From: Rapana venosa
Taxonomy: Eukaryota > Mollusca > Gastropoda > Neogastropoda > Muricidae
Direction: 5' to 3'
Length of the DNA: 64,000 nucleotides
Assembly (NCBI GenBank): GCA_028751875.1
Contig: CM054155.1
Span: forward strand, 3,295,217-3,359,216
Below the pieces are notes generated by a model that ran no database searches, was not told where the DNA came from, and saw only the letters and a program-made list of their open reading frames with translations. Every line of letters starts with the position of its first letter. The first letter of the stretch is position 1. The position numbers and the translations under genes were made by a program. This document shows, piece after piece, positions 23,134 through 34,160 of this stretch.

Positions 23134-23145
23134 ATCAGATAGGGC

Positions 23146-23337
23146 CCACTGGACACCAGAGGGAAAACGCAAACGAGGACGACCCAAGAACACTTGGCGT
23201 CGGACTGTCGAAACAGAGCTGAAGACCTTCCAACATACCTGGGGAACCATTCGGAAGCTGGCCCAGGACAGACAGGAGTGGAGAACATTTGTTACTGCCA
23301 TACGTGCCAATAAGGCACAAAGGCATTGATGATGATG
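23146..23337 (+). mobile_element. LINE-2 copy 2, 5'-truncated, with perfect 12-bp TSD
   Basis: Flanked by ATCAGATAGGGC at 23134-23145 and 23338-23349. Ends with the tail GATGATGATGAT. Only about 190 bp of the LINE 3' end is present. The exact duplication and the open reading frame indicate a recent insertion. Confidence 0.92.
23147..23329 (+). pseudogene. LINE-2 ORF2 extreme C-terminus
   Basis: HWTPEGKRKRGRPKNTWRRT followed by LAQDRQEWRTFVTAI and a stop, the distal C-terminus of the same protein family as 8937-9465. It has no frameshift but is a dead 5'-truncated stub. Confidence 0.88.
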
Positions 23338-23579
23338 ATCAGATAGGGCAGTCATGCTTCAGTAAAGGTATTTAATTCATTTCAGCTGATATGGCCACGA
23401 AAGAAAATAAAAGGTAGACAACAACTGGTATTGAAGACAGTAGTGCTGGCTTAATGTAGTAGAATGGGTTTTCAATCCAAAGAGCCAGAGCCAGAAAACA
23501 AGGACGAAAACCAAACAAACCAAGCAGTGTCTGTCTGTCTGTCAGAGGGACCACGTGCAGGGGGACATTTTCTGACAAC

Positions 23580-23762
23580 AGCAATTTAAGGTCACAGAGT
23601 CGCCACGCTGTCTCGAGGGTGCCGACAACAGCGAAAGGGGAGATGATTTAGATGCTGGCCCTCTGATTAATCCCCCCTGCCCTCTCCAGGCCGGTGACGT
23701 GCAGTCGCTCGTAAAACTTCGTCACCACCGCCGCCAACTGATTACCGAAATGACTCCAAACT
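23580..23762 (-). repeat. repeat E copy 1
   Basis: On the minus strand: CGGTAATCAG, GTGACGAAGTTTTACGAGCG, ACTGCACGTCA, GGATTAATCAG, CATCTAAATCATCTCCCC. Matches copies at 31.73 and 37.76 kb. No tRNA boxes or coding capacity seen. Confidence 0.82.
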
Positions 23763-24046
23763 TTTAGGTTCAGTTTGGTGATGCGCTATAGTGTAAAATT
23801 TCCCTTGATTGGGTATTATGTTCATAAAGGAAAGAGGGTCATCGAATTTATTTGCATGGCAGTATCATGCAATTTGCACTGTAAACAGAATTTTCAATTT
23901 GCAACAATATACAAAACATTCATCTTTTGTGTTGTAACATGGATTGTTCACCACATGGCAAGATCAAATTTTGGCACAGGCATGAGCATGAGTGCTGCTG
24001 TAAACAAAATGAAACTGAATCAATTTGTTGAGTGAGAGACAGCAGG

Positions 24047-24048
<2 letters not shown>

Positions 24049-24095
<47 letters not shown>

Positions 24096-24112
24096 CAGAC
24101 GCGCGCGCGCGC
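24049..24112. repeat. (CA)n-(CG)n microsatellite
   Basis: CA repeats with one AACA interruption, then about six CG units. Confidence 0.95.
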
Positions 24113-24218
24113 ACCATATTTTGTAGAAATGTGTCTTCTCAAGACCATAGCATCTGACTTCATTTCGGATACTTATATCAATTTGCCACCACATCTACAA
24201 TGAAAAGACTGTTTTTAA

Positions 24219-24255
24219 AGAGAGAGAGAAGAGAGAGAGAGAGGAGAGAGAGAGG

Positions 24256-24290
<35 letters not shown>
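24219..24290. repeat. (GA)n microsatellite
   Basis: Polypurine GA tract with GAGGA interruptions. Confidence 0.95.
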
Positions 24291-24434
24291 GGGGAGTACA
24301 AGACAAGGAAAACCTTTACAACAATCTGATCACAAAGAACGAAAAAGACTGAAAACAAAACAGTAAGAACTCTCTTCCCCTCTTCAAGTGGTGGAGAGAG
24401 GGTGTGTGTTCTTGCACCACGAAAACCACAGGGT

Positions 24435-24545
24435 AACCCATTCCAGTGTGCTGTGTCCAGCAAAGTTCACTGGACTCATTCATGAATGATGAGCACACCC
24501 GTTTTTACCGCCCCCTGGAGGCCTGAAGCCTCTGCTTCTGCTCTA
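24435..24545 (-). repeat. repeat H copy 1
   Basis: On the minus strand: CAGGCCTCCAGGGGGC, then CTCATCATTCATGAATGAGT and CCAGTGAAC. Matches 37035-37150 and partly 30855-30920. Confidence 0.7.
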
Positions 24546-24688
24546 GGGACAAGGACGATCGGCACAGGAAAAGTTGATTCTTGCGTCATGACATTGTGTA
24601 TCATGGCAGTTGGGACAGGATGACAGAGGGAATGGGGATTATAGGGCGGAAGAAGGAGGAGAACAGAAAGAAACAACTGTCCTTGAAA

Positions 24689-24876
24689 ATAATAATAATA
24701 ATAATAATGTATGGAATTTATATAGCCCTGAATCTTGTAAAGCAACAAATCAAAGCGCTCAGATTTTATTTCATACCACTTTAAGTCACGGCAGATTTCT
24801 CTCCGTGAAATTCGGGCTGCTCTCCCCGGGGAGAGCGGGAGAACGCGTCGCCACTTAGCGCTGCGCCACCCTTTCA

Positions 24877-24911
<35 letters not shown>

Positions 24912-25024
24912 CAGCTGTATTTGTTTCCCTATCAGAGTGGCTTTTTTCTAAGAATTTTGCCAGGGACAACTCTCTTGTTGCCGTGGGTTTTTTTTACGTG
25001 CGCTAAATAATTACGTGTAACACA
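24689..25024 (-). mobile_element. SINE-C copy 1 (composite), 5'-truncated
   Basis: Minus strand. The 3' (AAT)n and LINE-1 type tail are at 24689-24762. Module C2 follows, with tRNA-like GGTGGCGCAGCGCTAAGTGG and the 18-bp perfect palindrome at 24819-24836. Then comes a poly(A) linker of about 28 (seen as T, 24880-24907), and part of module C1 up to TGTGTTACACG. Nearly identical over module C2 to the copies at 40.2 and 43.4 kb, so recently active. The open frame at 24476-24877 is a SINE artefact. Confidence 0.88.
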
Positions 25025-25029
25025 CAACA

Positions 25030-25755
25030 AGAAAACAACAAGAACAACAACAATGACGATAACAAACAGCTATCTGCTTGACCATAGAAATAATGTTTTG
25101 TGTATATAAGTGGGTGAGTGAGTCTGAGTAAATGAGCAGAGAAGAGACAAGGGAGCAAGTGAATGAGTACAAAGACAGTTAAAAATGTGCTGGCTGATGG
25201 CTGCTAGTTCGTACGAGAATCAGTTCAAACTAAATCATCCAGTCTCATCAAATCCAGTCACTTCAGTCTAAACAGACAGACCTTGATACAGCTTCCTCAG
25301 TCAACCCACATGACTATGAACAGCCTCTTACCCAATCAGATACAATCCATGCCACGATTTTTAATAAGTTAGAACTGTTTGGTTTCAAAGCATACCACTG
25401 TAATGCTCTGCCCAATATAAACGAGTCTGACCTAATAAATCAACTGACCAATCAATCACTGAATCAAATGCTCAATTAATCAGTCAAGTTTGACTTAAGA
25501 TCAGTTAATCATCACGGATCTATTCTTGGAACTGGCAACGGATAAATCATTGATATCATTTCACTTCTAGTACTACCTTCACATCTGTCTTCCAGGCATG
25601 CTCTGTAAGGTTGTTGTTACAAAGCCAATACTCTGATAATGTGATAATCACAAGACAAGTGAATCAAACTCATTTCAACTCAAACGCAATCCAGTCCAAA
25701 CCAATTCAGCCTAATAAGATTGCGGCTGGAAAGACAACTGTTAAAGTTGTAGGTC
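25030..25755. other. unique spacer
   Basis: No recognised feature. Confidence 0.45.
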
Positions 25756-25757
25756 CC

Positions 25758-25930
25758 AGGCAAAGTGTGCAGAATAGGTGGGTAGAAGAAGCCATGAGCG
25801 ATATACCAGACCCCACCTGGAGTGTGTGTAACCAGGTATGATTCATACACCAGACTCTCAACAGCAGGAGGGGGCATCTGGAAACTCCAGGCTTACTACC
25901 CTTGTTACAGGTCGTTTCTTTTGCGTAGAC
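25758..25930 (-). repeat. repeat F copy 1
   Basis: On the minus strand: AAGAAACGACCTGTAACAAG, GTTTCCAGATGCC, CTCCTGCTGTTG, then CTTCTTCTACC. Same order as at 27.0, 28.8 and 36.0 kb. Confidence 0.8.
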
Positions 25931-26324
25931 TTTTCTTCTTCATTTAAAAAACAACAACTGGTATGCCAGTATCTCCTGGGCTCAGTCAGTGATGTATCTT
26001 CACTTTGCTGTCAAGGTTAGAAACATGAATCGTCGAAATCATGAGAGTTTACTTCCAAGTTAAGGTTGATGGGAATGTGTGTAGCAAGATGCAGGAAGAG
26101 TGACGATCTCTTTGAATCTGAAATTTGTTACCATGTTTCAAGAGACAGTTTAGTTTTTGAACTTATTAGCTGATGGATGCAAAAGGAAAAAGTGGTTGAG
26201 CAACAACTACAACATTTATGTCGTCCATTGGTAAAAATCGACGTTGTATTTCACTGAAATGTAAAACGATCAACATGATAGTAAAAATTGTTCTGGGTCA
26301 TCTCTTCCAAATGTGCTGTATTGC

Positions 26325-26408
26325 TTTGATTTGTCTTTGCAAGATATAGCGTTATATAAGTTCCATTTATTATTATTATTATCATTATTATTATTATATT
26401 ATTATTGT
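26325..26408 (+). mobile_element. solitary LINE-1 3' tail
   Basis: GCTTTGATTTGTCTTTGC and ATAGCGTTATATAAGTTCCA followed by (ATT)n. Matches the end of the 10.1-kb LINE-1 copy. No coding part. Confidence 0.8.
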
Positions 26409-26574
26409 ATTGCACAGTATTGAACTGTGTCGTGCTGTGCTGTTGTGTATTGGTGTCGATTTGTGCTGTATTTTACTTTCAGAATACATTATATCTCCTT
26501 GAAAGTTAGATTGTTCTCCACAGAAAGAGTAATATCCACAGGGAAGGAAGAACTTTTTAAAATTTTGCTGTCGC

Positions 26575-26655
26575 CATATTTTGTTAACAGGGATGGGTTT
26601 TCATAATAGAACTTTGCCAGGAACAAATGTCTTGCTGCCTTCGGCTGTTACACAA
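26575..26655 (-). mobile_element. possible decayed SINE-C module C1 fragment
   Basis: TTTGCCAGGAACAAATGTCT and TGCCTTCGG resemble the C1 segment TTGCCAGGGACAACTCTCTT. Highly diverged. Confidence 0.4.
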
Positions 26656-26864
26656 ACTGTTAACCTATTGCAAAATATCTCAGGATATGTTTCTATTTGA
26701 AATACTAGCCATCTGACTATCCATTCACAAACAGTAGAATGAAAAAAATCAGTGACTAGACATAGGTTTAAATTACAAACCTATCATTTTGAAGATCTGC
26801 ATTTTGATTTCTAATCCACTACACGACACCAACTATGTTGTTTCCATCTGAAACGTATCCTAAT

Positions 26865-27155
26865 ACCTGCAGATCATACCCGGCACTGACAATTCTGATG
26901 ATTCCCATTTTCTGCACCCGTAAACCGAGTTCCAGACACAAGCCTTCTACGCCCTGCAACTAAAAGCACAGAAAGGGCGACAAAAAGCCCGGGCGAAAGA
27001 AACGACCTGTAACAAAGGTGGCAAGTTTCCAGATGCTGCCTCTGTTGTGGAAGCTCTGCTGTGTGAATTACGCGGGGTAACACAGACACCAGATGTGGTC
27101 TGGAAATCGTTCATCATTTCTTCTGCTGATGATTTTGCCACACTCACTTTGCTCA
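26865..27155 (+). repeat. repeat F copy 2 (longest uninterrupted)
   Basis: The upstream part (CTGACAATTCTGATGATTCC, GTTCCAGACACAAGCC) and downstream part (AAGAAACGACCTGTAACAAA, ACAGACACCAG, TTCATCATTTCTTCTGCTGA) both have counterparts in the other copies, giving a unit of about 290 bp. Confidence 0.82.
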
Positions 27156-27219
27156 GAATCCGGTAATTAAAGCTTTGTTTTTGTATGATGATCTATATCT
27201 GAATGCTTAAACGTGTCAC

Positions 27220-27223
27220 AGAG

Positions 27224-27302
<79 letters not shown>

Positions 27303-27390
27303 AGGGGGGGGGGGGGGGGGAGGGGAGAGGGAGGGAGGGGGGGGGAGAGAGGGGTGGGGGAGGGAGAGAGACAGAGGGAGGAGGGAGAGT
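27220..27390. repeat. (GA)n and G-rich polypurine tract
   Basis: A GA run to about 27298, then GGA/GGG-rich sequence including G17 at 27304-27320. All purine for about 170 bp. Confidence 0.95.
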
Positions 27391-27654
27391 GCGTTGCATA
27401 TGTCTGTATATTTTGATGTTGCTATTATTCATAATTTGAAGATGATAATGTTGATAATAAAGATCATGATACTAAATGATTTTGATGCCATCCTTTTAAA
27501 TCTAGCAATTGTTTTCTGCATTTGTAAGCTACACAAAGGCGTAATATCTATTTGACACGATATCAAATTGTATTTCATGCACCGAATACCGTTACACTTT
27601 TGGATAGGACAGAGTTAGGGAAAGCTGATTTATTGGGTTTTTTCTTAGGGTTTT

Positions 27655-27790
27655 TTGTTGTTGTTCTTTTTCTTCGGCTAGTGCTCCCAAGTTTAACAAT
27701 GGTGAAATTTTTGTACACATGCGAACGTTTCTCCCCCCCCCCCCCCCCCACCACCAATAAGGTAGCCGCATCTGACTTCGGGGATCGTTT
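27655..27790 (+). repeat. repeat X copy with C17 run
   Basis: CAATGGTGAAATTTTTGTAC, GCGAACGTTT, then C17 (27733-27749) where other copies have a short CCCA, then GGTAGCCGCATCTGACTTCG. Confidence 0.65.
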
Positions 27791-27791
27791 T

Positions 27792-28324
27792 ATTTGGTTC
27801 GGCTGGACTGTGGTGCTTTGGGGTGACCTGGGCTGAGCTAGATTGTTTTTATGTTGGTTCTCTGATGAAACAATGGGTTTTCGTCACATCTTTCTGCTAT
27901 GACTGTAGTTCGTCTTTTCAAAAGCTTAAGTGGGAGAGAGAGAGAGACTTCACTTAAGTCACAGGCACAAACAGGATTGTATTCTGATGGAATGGGCTGA
28001 AATTTGCTGAACAACGATAGTGTAACACAGTTTGGGCTGGGGAGGAACAGCAGTAATTGGGACGTTGAAAAAATGTAGACTAATGTAGACTAGTTCATTT
28101 ATTCATCCATTTATCATCCTTATTAAATACTCTTTACAGACCAGGTACTTTGTTTACTGATAAAAGAATATGACCTCTTACAAAACCATTAACAAAATCA
28201 ATTAATGACGAAACATCTGCCATGATCTTACAAGGTCATCTTCATTGCGATCTGCGGAGATTGGCAATCTGTGTGACATGTCCATTGTCAAATGGTCAGT
28301 CCAGAGATGGTCCTGCTACCTGCA
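27792..28324. other. unique spacer
   Basis: Nothing recognised. Confidence 0.45.
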
Positions 28325-28423
28325 AATTATCACGAGGATCTGACATTATCGGTGATTCTCATTTTGATTCCCTGCAGTAGGTTCCAGATTCGAAGTGACT
28401 ACGCTCTGCAAGTCTAAGTTCTG

Positions 28424-28538
28424 GTTAGACAGACAGACAGGCAGACAGACAGACAGGCTTACAGACAGACAGACAGGCACACATATACACTTACACACGC
28501 GCGCACGCGCACTACCCACACACTACCCACACACCACA

Positions 28539-28602
<64 letters not shown>
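28424..28602. repeat. (GACA)n then (CA)n microsatellite
   Basis: GACA units at 28424-28475, then a CA tract running directly into SINE-A at 28603. Confidence 0.95.
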
Positions 28603-28606
<4 letters not shown>

Positions 28607-28746
28607 CTTTTCGTACGAGTAGGCCACTGTGTGCCGGTGGGAACAGATGACAGGATTTACAAATCCGCATACACACGGGGAATGGATGTAAAAAAAAAAA
28701 GCACATAAGTGCTTATACCATTATCCTCGATATGAAAGAATAAAAT
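28603..28746 (+). mobile_element. SINE-A 3' fragment
   Basis: Starts abruptly at CTCTGCTTTTCGTACGAGTA after (CA)n and runs through GTGGGAACAGATGACAGG to CATTATCCTCGATATGAAAG. The tRNA head and core are absent; (CA)n sits in their place. Confidence 0.88.
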
Positions 28747-28919
28747 GAAAAAAAAGCAACATGCAAGAGCGTAAGAAACGAGCGTTAACAAAGGCAGCAG
28801 TAGGTTTCCACATGCCCGCTCCTGCTGTCAAGCCTGCTGTATGAATTAACACATACCAGGCAAAGTCTCCGAGTTCCTTCTTCATTTCTTCTGTCAATCT
28901 ATTACACACACGTTAACCA

Positions 28920-29394
28920 TAGAACCTGTGTGACAAAAGAAAAGAGTAGTCTGTGTGCACTGGTCTGTCTATGCCAGTGGGTCTGGTTAGGTTGGAAGAA
29001 TGTGTATTGGGTTTAGATTTGGATGGGTTGTGTTGTTTTGTGTACAGTTGAACTACGCTGAATTGTGTTAAACTGGATTTTGTTTTTTGGTTATTATTGA
29101 CCTGCTTTGTATTATTTTTCCTCTGCCTTTTTCTGTGCCTCTTAAAGTTTGGTGGGGGGTTTTCCTCCAAAAGTGGCCCAAAATATATTCTATAAGAAAT
29201 AACAAACAGATAATTATAATAGTTTTATTCTCTTGAACAAAAATGCATTGCAGATTTTCTTACCTGTTTACTTGCTTCAAAGAGCTGTTCTTTTCTGTCT
29301 CTTTCCAATGTTTGTATTTTTACACTGAAACAGTGAATAAAAACCAATCAATCAAGCAATCGATCTCTCTTAACATCAGTGACTGAATACCATC

Positions 29395-29396
<2 letters not shown>
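28920..29396. other. unique spacer
   Basis: AT-rich, no recognised feature. Confidence 0.45.
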
Positions 29397-29431
<35 letters not shown>

Positions 29432-29540
29432 GGAATTTATATAGCGCTGTATCTTCCACAGACAAATCAAAGCGCTTGCGCTCAACTCATTCTTACAGTC
29501 ATGCAACCAATAGCAAGTAATATTTCTAACAAGTCCAAAT

Positions 29541-29598
<58 letters not shown>

Positions 29599-29890
29599 TA
29601 TACACTTTGGCAGGGTGATGGGATTTTTGGCTGTTGAAAAGCAGGGACAGCTATGAAATGAAACAGGAGAGGACATTAATTTTTAGGTTTGAAACAAATA
29701 TGTCTTGAGGCCGGATTTAAAAGTGTCACATGAAGGCCTTTGGCGAAGAGAGATAGGGAGGCCATTCCAAATCGATGGACCAGAAACAGAGAAAGAGCGA
29801 CGGCCAACGGTGGACTGGCTGAATCTAGGTCTTCGTAAACACAAGGAATCTGTAGCAGAGCGAAGGGAACGAGAAGGAGTGTACAGACAT
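29397..29890 (-). mobile_element. LINE-1 copy, 5'-truncated
   Basis: Minus strand: (AAT)n tail 29398-29428, then TATAGCGCTGTATCTTCCAC, a 3' UTR with (CA)n at 29539-29595, and a coding remnant. Translated on the minus strand this gives RRSFSVSGPSIWNGLPISLR and DTFKSGLKTYLFQT, ending at a stop near 29683. Truncated upstream of the YTPSRSLRS region. Confidence 0.87.
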
Positions 29891-29899
29891 TCACAGATT

Positions 29900-30246
29900 T
29901 TTATTTTTTACTTTATTTTGAGGATAATGGAATAAGCACTCATGTGCTTTTTCTTTCATGCAGTCCCCGTGTATATGCAATTTTGTAAATTTTGTCATCC
30001 GTTCCCACCGACACACAAGGCCTACTCTTCGGAAAAGCGGAACGGGTTTAACGTGTGCGCAAGATGTTTTGCGTGCGTTCGCACACGGGACCTCGGTTTA
30101 TAGTCTCATCCGAAAGACTTTTCGGAGTAGTAGAGTCGGCACTGATGTTAACTTTAAGGGGAAAATCCTCTCGAACGAGAATCAAACCCGGGTTAACAGA
30201 TCACGAATACATCACTGTAACTACCAAGTTATCCCGTCCCCCCATA
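29900..30246 (-). mobile_element. SINE-A copy, minus strand, nearly full length
   Basis: From the right: B-box region AACCCGGGTTTGATTCTCG (complement), core complement CCTCGGTTTATAGTCTCATC at 30091-30110, then GCGCAAGATGTTTTGCGTGC and the tail complement TGAGGATAATGGAATAAGCA. It abuts the 5' end of the LINE-1 fragment at 29890. Confidence 0.87.
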
Positions 30247-30449
30247 ATCTTTATCAGTTTTGCCTCCTTAGAAAACAAAAAGGCACAGTCTGACTATTTT
30301 GCTTATTACTAAAAAAAACAAACACCGATAATAGCAGCAGCAGCAACAACATCAACAAATCTATGAGAATAGTTTATGCTACTAATCCACAAGGAAAAAA
30401 AGAAGGGAGAGAAGAATAGGGTCCACTAAACAACGACACTTGTCTCTCT

Positions 30450-30474
30450 TCTTCTCTTCTCTCCTCTCTCTCCT

Positions 30475-30533
<59 letters not shown>
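30450..30533. repeat. (CT)n microsatellite
   Basis: CTCTTCT-type start then a pure CT run; short CT runs continue to 30650. Confidence 0.95.
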
Positions 30534-30536
<3 letters not shown>

Positions 30537-30854
30537 CATTATTTTCAATCAATTAATTCAATCAATTCTTTTTATTGTTCTCTGTTTAAAGGAATTTTTT
30601 TCTCTCTGCCATTTTGTTTCTCTCTTTCTCTCTCTCTCTCTCCATTATTTATTCTCTTATCATTTTGTTTTTCTCTCCGTTCTTTCCTTTTTCCCTTACC
30701 ATTTTGTTTTTTCCTTTTTTTTCTCTTCCCCTCCTGCCCTTAACCGTCCCCGGTGTCTCATTACAGCCCACATAACTCACAACGTAATGTCGAAAAAATG
30801 AACTTTTTTCTCTGGCTGTAGTCCATATCGCTGAATTAGTGATAGGGACCAAAT

Positions 30855-30920
30855 GTCACCCTGGAGTACTACAATTGGTGTGATCATCATAAATGAATGA
30901 ATCCCGTGAACAACAGTGGA
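30855..30920 (+). repeat. repeat H copy 2 (partial)
   Basis: CACCCTGGAGTACTACAATT, AAATGAATGAATCCCGTGAA, CAACAGTGG; aligned to 37053-37115. Confidence 0.6.
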
Positions 30921-30924
30921 TACA

Positions 30925-31730
30925 GAGGATTGAAACTGGATGCCCAATATTTTAAATGATTCAATATTGTGCCCTTTTTTATCGCAAAAGAATAAAATGG
31001 GAAATGGCTTCAAAGCTTGTTTATGTAGGATTTTTAGTTCTTCCCAAATACAAATTTTATCAATTTTTTAAATCATAATTATTGTGGTGCCAATAGCTAC
31101 TTTTCAGTTATCTGTTCATCTGACTACAGCTTTGATTTCTTTATTATATCTCTTGGTGCTTAATGATTTGGCTACTGTACTCCATTTTGGTTTAGCGATT
31201 GATGTTTATGATAACTGTTTAATGATACATATGTGGAATATGTTGTTCTACACATGCAGAACATGCAGATAGTCAAAACCTCATCCGCCTCTCATAGAAA
31301 AGTAGCCTGGCTACGCTAGAGACATGGATGACATGTACCTAGCATGCCCCAGGTTCAACTTGTTCGTCCCACATTGCCTGAATACATGCACTGAAATGCC
31401 CCAACCATTTCTGATGGAGTTAAGGGACAAGTGAAGTCAATAAGTATCCATCAAAATTGTACTTTCCAATACACATTTAGCTGATAGACCACAAAATAAA
31501 AGGTCGTTAATGTTATGAGCATAAATCCTGGAAATAAAAAATGAAGCAAGCAATTTTACTCGCATTTAAGACACCCAAGACTATTGTATGCTTGCAGACA
31601 AAGTATTATTCAGGGTCCCTATACATGATAACGTGCAAACAGTTCAATAAGAATCTTTTTTCAAACTGCCAAGCAAAACACTCAGGGAAACTCAATCTGT
31701 GTCCAATCCAACAACACACAATCTAGTTTG
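30925..31730. other. unique spacer
   Basis: AT-rich, no recognised feature. Confidence 0.45.
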
Positions 31731-31732
31731 GA

Positions 31733-31905
31733 GGCATTTCGGTAATCAGATGGCATTGGTGACGAAGTTTTATGAGCGACTGCACGTCAGGGGCTTCCAG
31801 AGGGCAGGGGAATTAATCAGCGGTCCAATATCTAAATCACCTCCCTTCCTGCTTTTTTTTGACAGCCGAGAGACAGCATGGCAACCCTGTACCCTAAAAA
31901 AGTCG
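31733..31905 (+). repeat. repeat E copy 2
   Basis: TTTCGGTAATCAGATGGCAT, GACGAAGTTTTATGAGCGAC, TGCACGTCA, GGAATTAATCAG, CTAAATCACCTCCC, GAGACAGCATGGCAACCC. Confidence 0.85.
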
Positions 31906-31909
31906 TTGC

Positions 31910-34095
31910 CCAAATATAAAAGATAAACAAACAAACAAAAACACAACACTTCACAGATCCCTCCTCCAAAACAAACAAACAAACAAACAAACAAACCTAT
32001 AGGAAATTCCGTTAGTAGTAAATTTTGACCCAGGTCAAACTACAGTTTTTTTCTTTCTGTTTGGGTTGTTGCTGCTGTTTCTTGTTTTTGCAACTTCATC
32101 TTCTGTGACGTTCCTGTCCTTCTGTTCCTATGCAGTTCATTCCATTTTGTCGTCCCAGCCATATCCAGATTCGTTATGTTGCATCCCTAGTGTCGGAAGT
32201 CCTCAGGAACCTGACAATGTCAGGCCTCCATGGGGCCACCAGCCAGAGGGGTCCTGCCTTGCTGTTGGGTCACCTTGGTGGTGTTCAGTGATGCCTGTTC
32301 TGAGCTAAACTAAGCAGCCTACTAACGACATTAATAGCCGAGTCGCGAAGTAAGACTGAGTGAGACACCCACTCGGGGTACTGACCACCACAATGTCCCT
32401 CCTATGACTGTCTCCCGTGAACCTCTAACCCAGGAGGCTCTGACACAAACTCTTCAAAGAAGTGTGCAGAGAAGCCAGAACTGAGGTCATCCTGAGACCA
32501 GAGCAACTGAGCCACCGAATTAGAGACAATTAAAATGAATTTTCTTGTTTACTTACAAGTTGCGCGCCTTCATTATCAAAAATAATATGTAACTGTATCT
32601 ACACAGTTCCATTTTCCATAAAAAGCACAGTGCTTTGTAAACAAGCCACTGGCACAAAAACCGCATAATTGAAATTCAGGTTTTACATACCTTTTTCAGC
32701 TTCACAGGGATCATCCAGCGCTTTTCCCTCTTCGCAATGGCTACTTGTAGAAAGCTCCACTTTAATCTACAGACATACAATATAATTCAATAATAGTTTA
32801 CAATTACTTACAGTCGCCATAATCTCGTATTCCTCAACTGTTTTCTACTTGGTTCCACTATTGTCTGTTTACATTGATTTCGTCATATTTTTGGTGCACA
32901 CAACTTCCCATATATATAATCATTATCGTTATTATCATTTTTGTACTATCATGAGAGAGAAGAATAGTCTTGTTAATCATCCCCTACTCTCTCCCATACA
33001 CTGGGGTTAAAATTGCCACCATGAAATCGAAACCAACTTTATTCCTCCACTTTCATACCAAAATGGATGCAAAACAAGGGAGCAAACCCCAAACTTCTTC
33101 GCCCCACCGAGGCTTCAAACTGTCGTAAGGTGACCCCGGGGATGTGATTTTATGACTGTCAAGTGATTTGCCCTTCTCCTACCCGGGGTGCCAGCTGAGG
33201 CAGCCAATGACCCCTTTGGGTGAGAGTGCCCTGTAGCTGGATTGGGGGATGGGAAGGGGGGCAATCATGCAGCTCAAAAAGAAGAGGCACTCCTGTAATT
33301 TTAGTTCACATAAAAGTGACAATGATCAATTATTCATTTATCGGTTATTGTTCTGTTAGTGGGTTTTTTCTGTTTTCATAAATCATTAATCGTGAATAGC
33401 GCGATTTTTCTTCTGTACAATTGTTACTTATTGACAAAGTCGGTGCATTCTAGTGCTTTGGACTGTCTCTGGGTGAAGTACTGCAAAAGTTTCCACTCTC
33501 GTTGTATTAGACAGGTGACCCCTGTGTGTCTTCCTTTTGCCCCCTGAAGTCAGTCAGACCCTGGATACAGTGTAGCAGAAGGATATGACGCAGCCCTGAA
33601 ATGCTGGCTAGGCACTGGGGATTATCTTGTGGGAGGTTGTAAAAAGATAAAAAGTATGTGTGGATTAATGATGAAGCAAAAAAAAAAATGGAAAAGGAAG
33701 TAAGAAAAAAAGACGCAGAGGAAAAGAGAAAAATAAGAGACTTATGAAGTTATCACCTGACATACTGTTCTGTTTTATCAGCTTTTAAGCAAAATGTCTC
33801 ACAAGAATTGAACAATTTTATGATTTAACTTTTCATATCAGAAACATTATTTCAGAGTCACCACAATAGGAAAAAAGTCAGAATCGTATTTTACTTAACC
33901 TTGCCTTGAAGTATTGTTGATTTGACAGTAAACATAATGATGAAGAGGATGATAAGAAGAGGAAAGTCAGATATAGTAGTACACCCCCGCCACAGAGCTG
34001 TTCTAGAGGACGGAGGATTATTTGTTCAAGGTTGAACTCGGAAAGCCAAAAACTCTCTTGTCTGCTATCTCTCCATGCTTCTTCTTTTTTCTACG
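31910..34095. other. unique spacer
   Basis: About 2.2 kb with no recognised repeat or coding homology. An AAAC-type simple repeat lies near 31925-31997. Confidence 0.45.
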
Positions 34096-34101
34096 AAGTT
34101 G

Positions 34102-34160
34102 ATGATGATAATGATGATGATGATGGTGATGATGATGGTGATGATGATGATGATGATTGC
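34102..34160. repeat. (GAT)n microsatellite
   Basis: GATGATGGTGAT-type repeats; an adjacent GATCAT run lies at 34216-34242. Confidence 0.9.

Larger units (their letters stand above)
28325..28915 (+). repeat. repeat F copy 3, interrupted by microsatellite and SINE-A
   Basis: The upstream part of F is at 28325-28423 (TATCGGTGATTCTCATTTTG, GGTTCCAG) and the downstream part at 28755-28915 (GCGTAAGAAACGAGCGTTAA, TTCTTCATTTCTTCTGTC). The 330 bases between are a (GACA)n/(CA)n array and a 3' SINE-A fragment. Confidence 0.75.

Noticed and set aside
24476..24877. 133-codon minus frame with copies at 40193-40381 and 43377-43577
   Set aside because: It is SINE-C module C2 translated; identical peptides at three loci come from young SINE copies.
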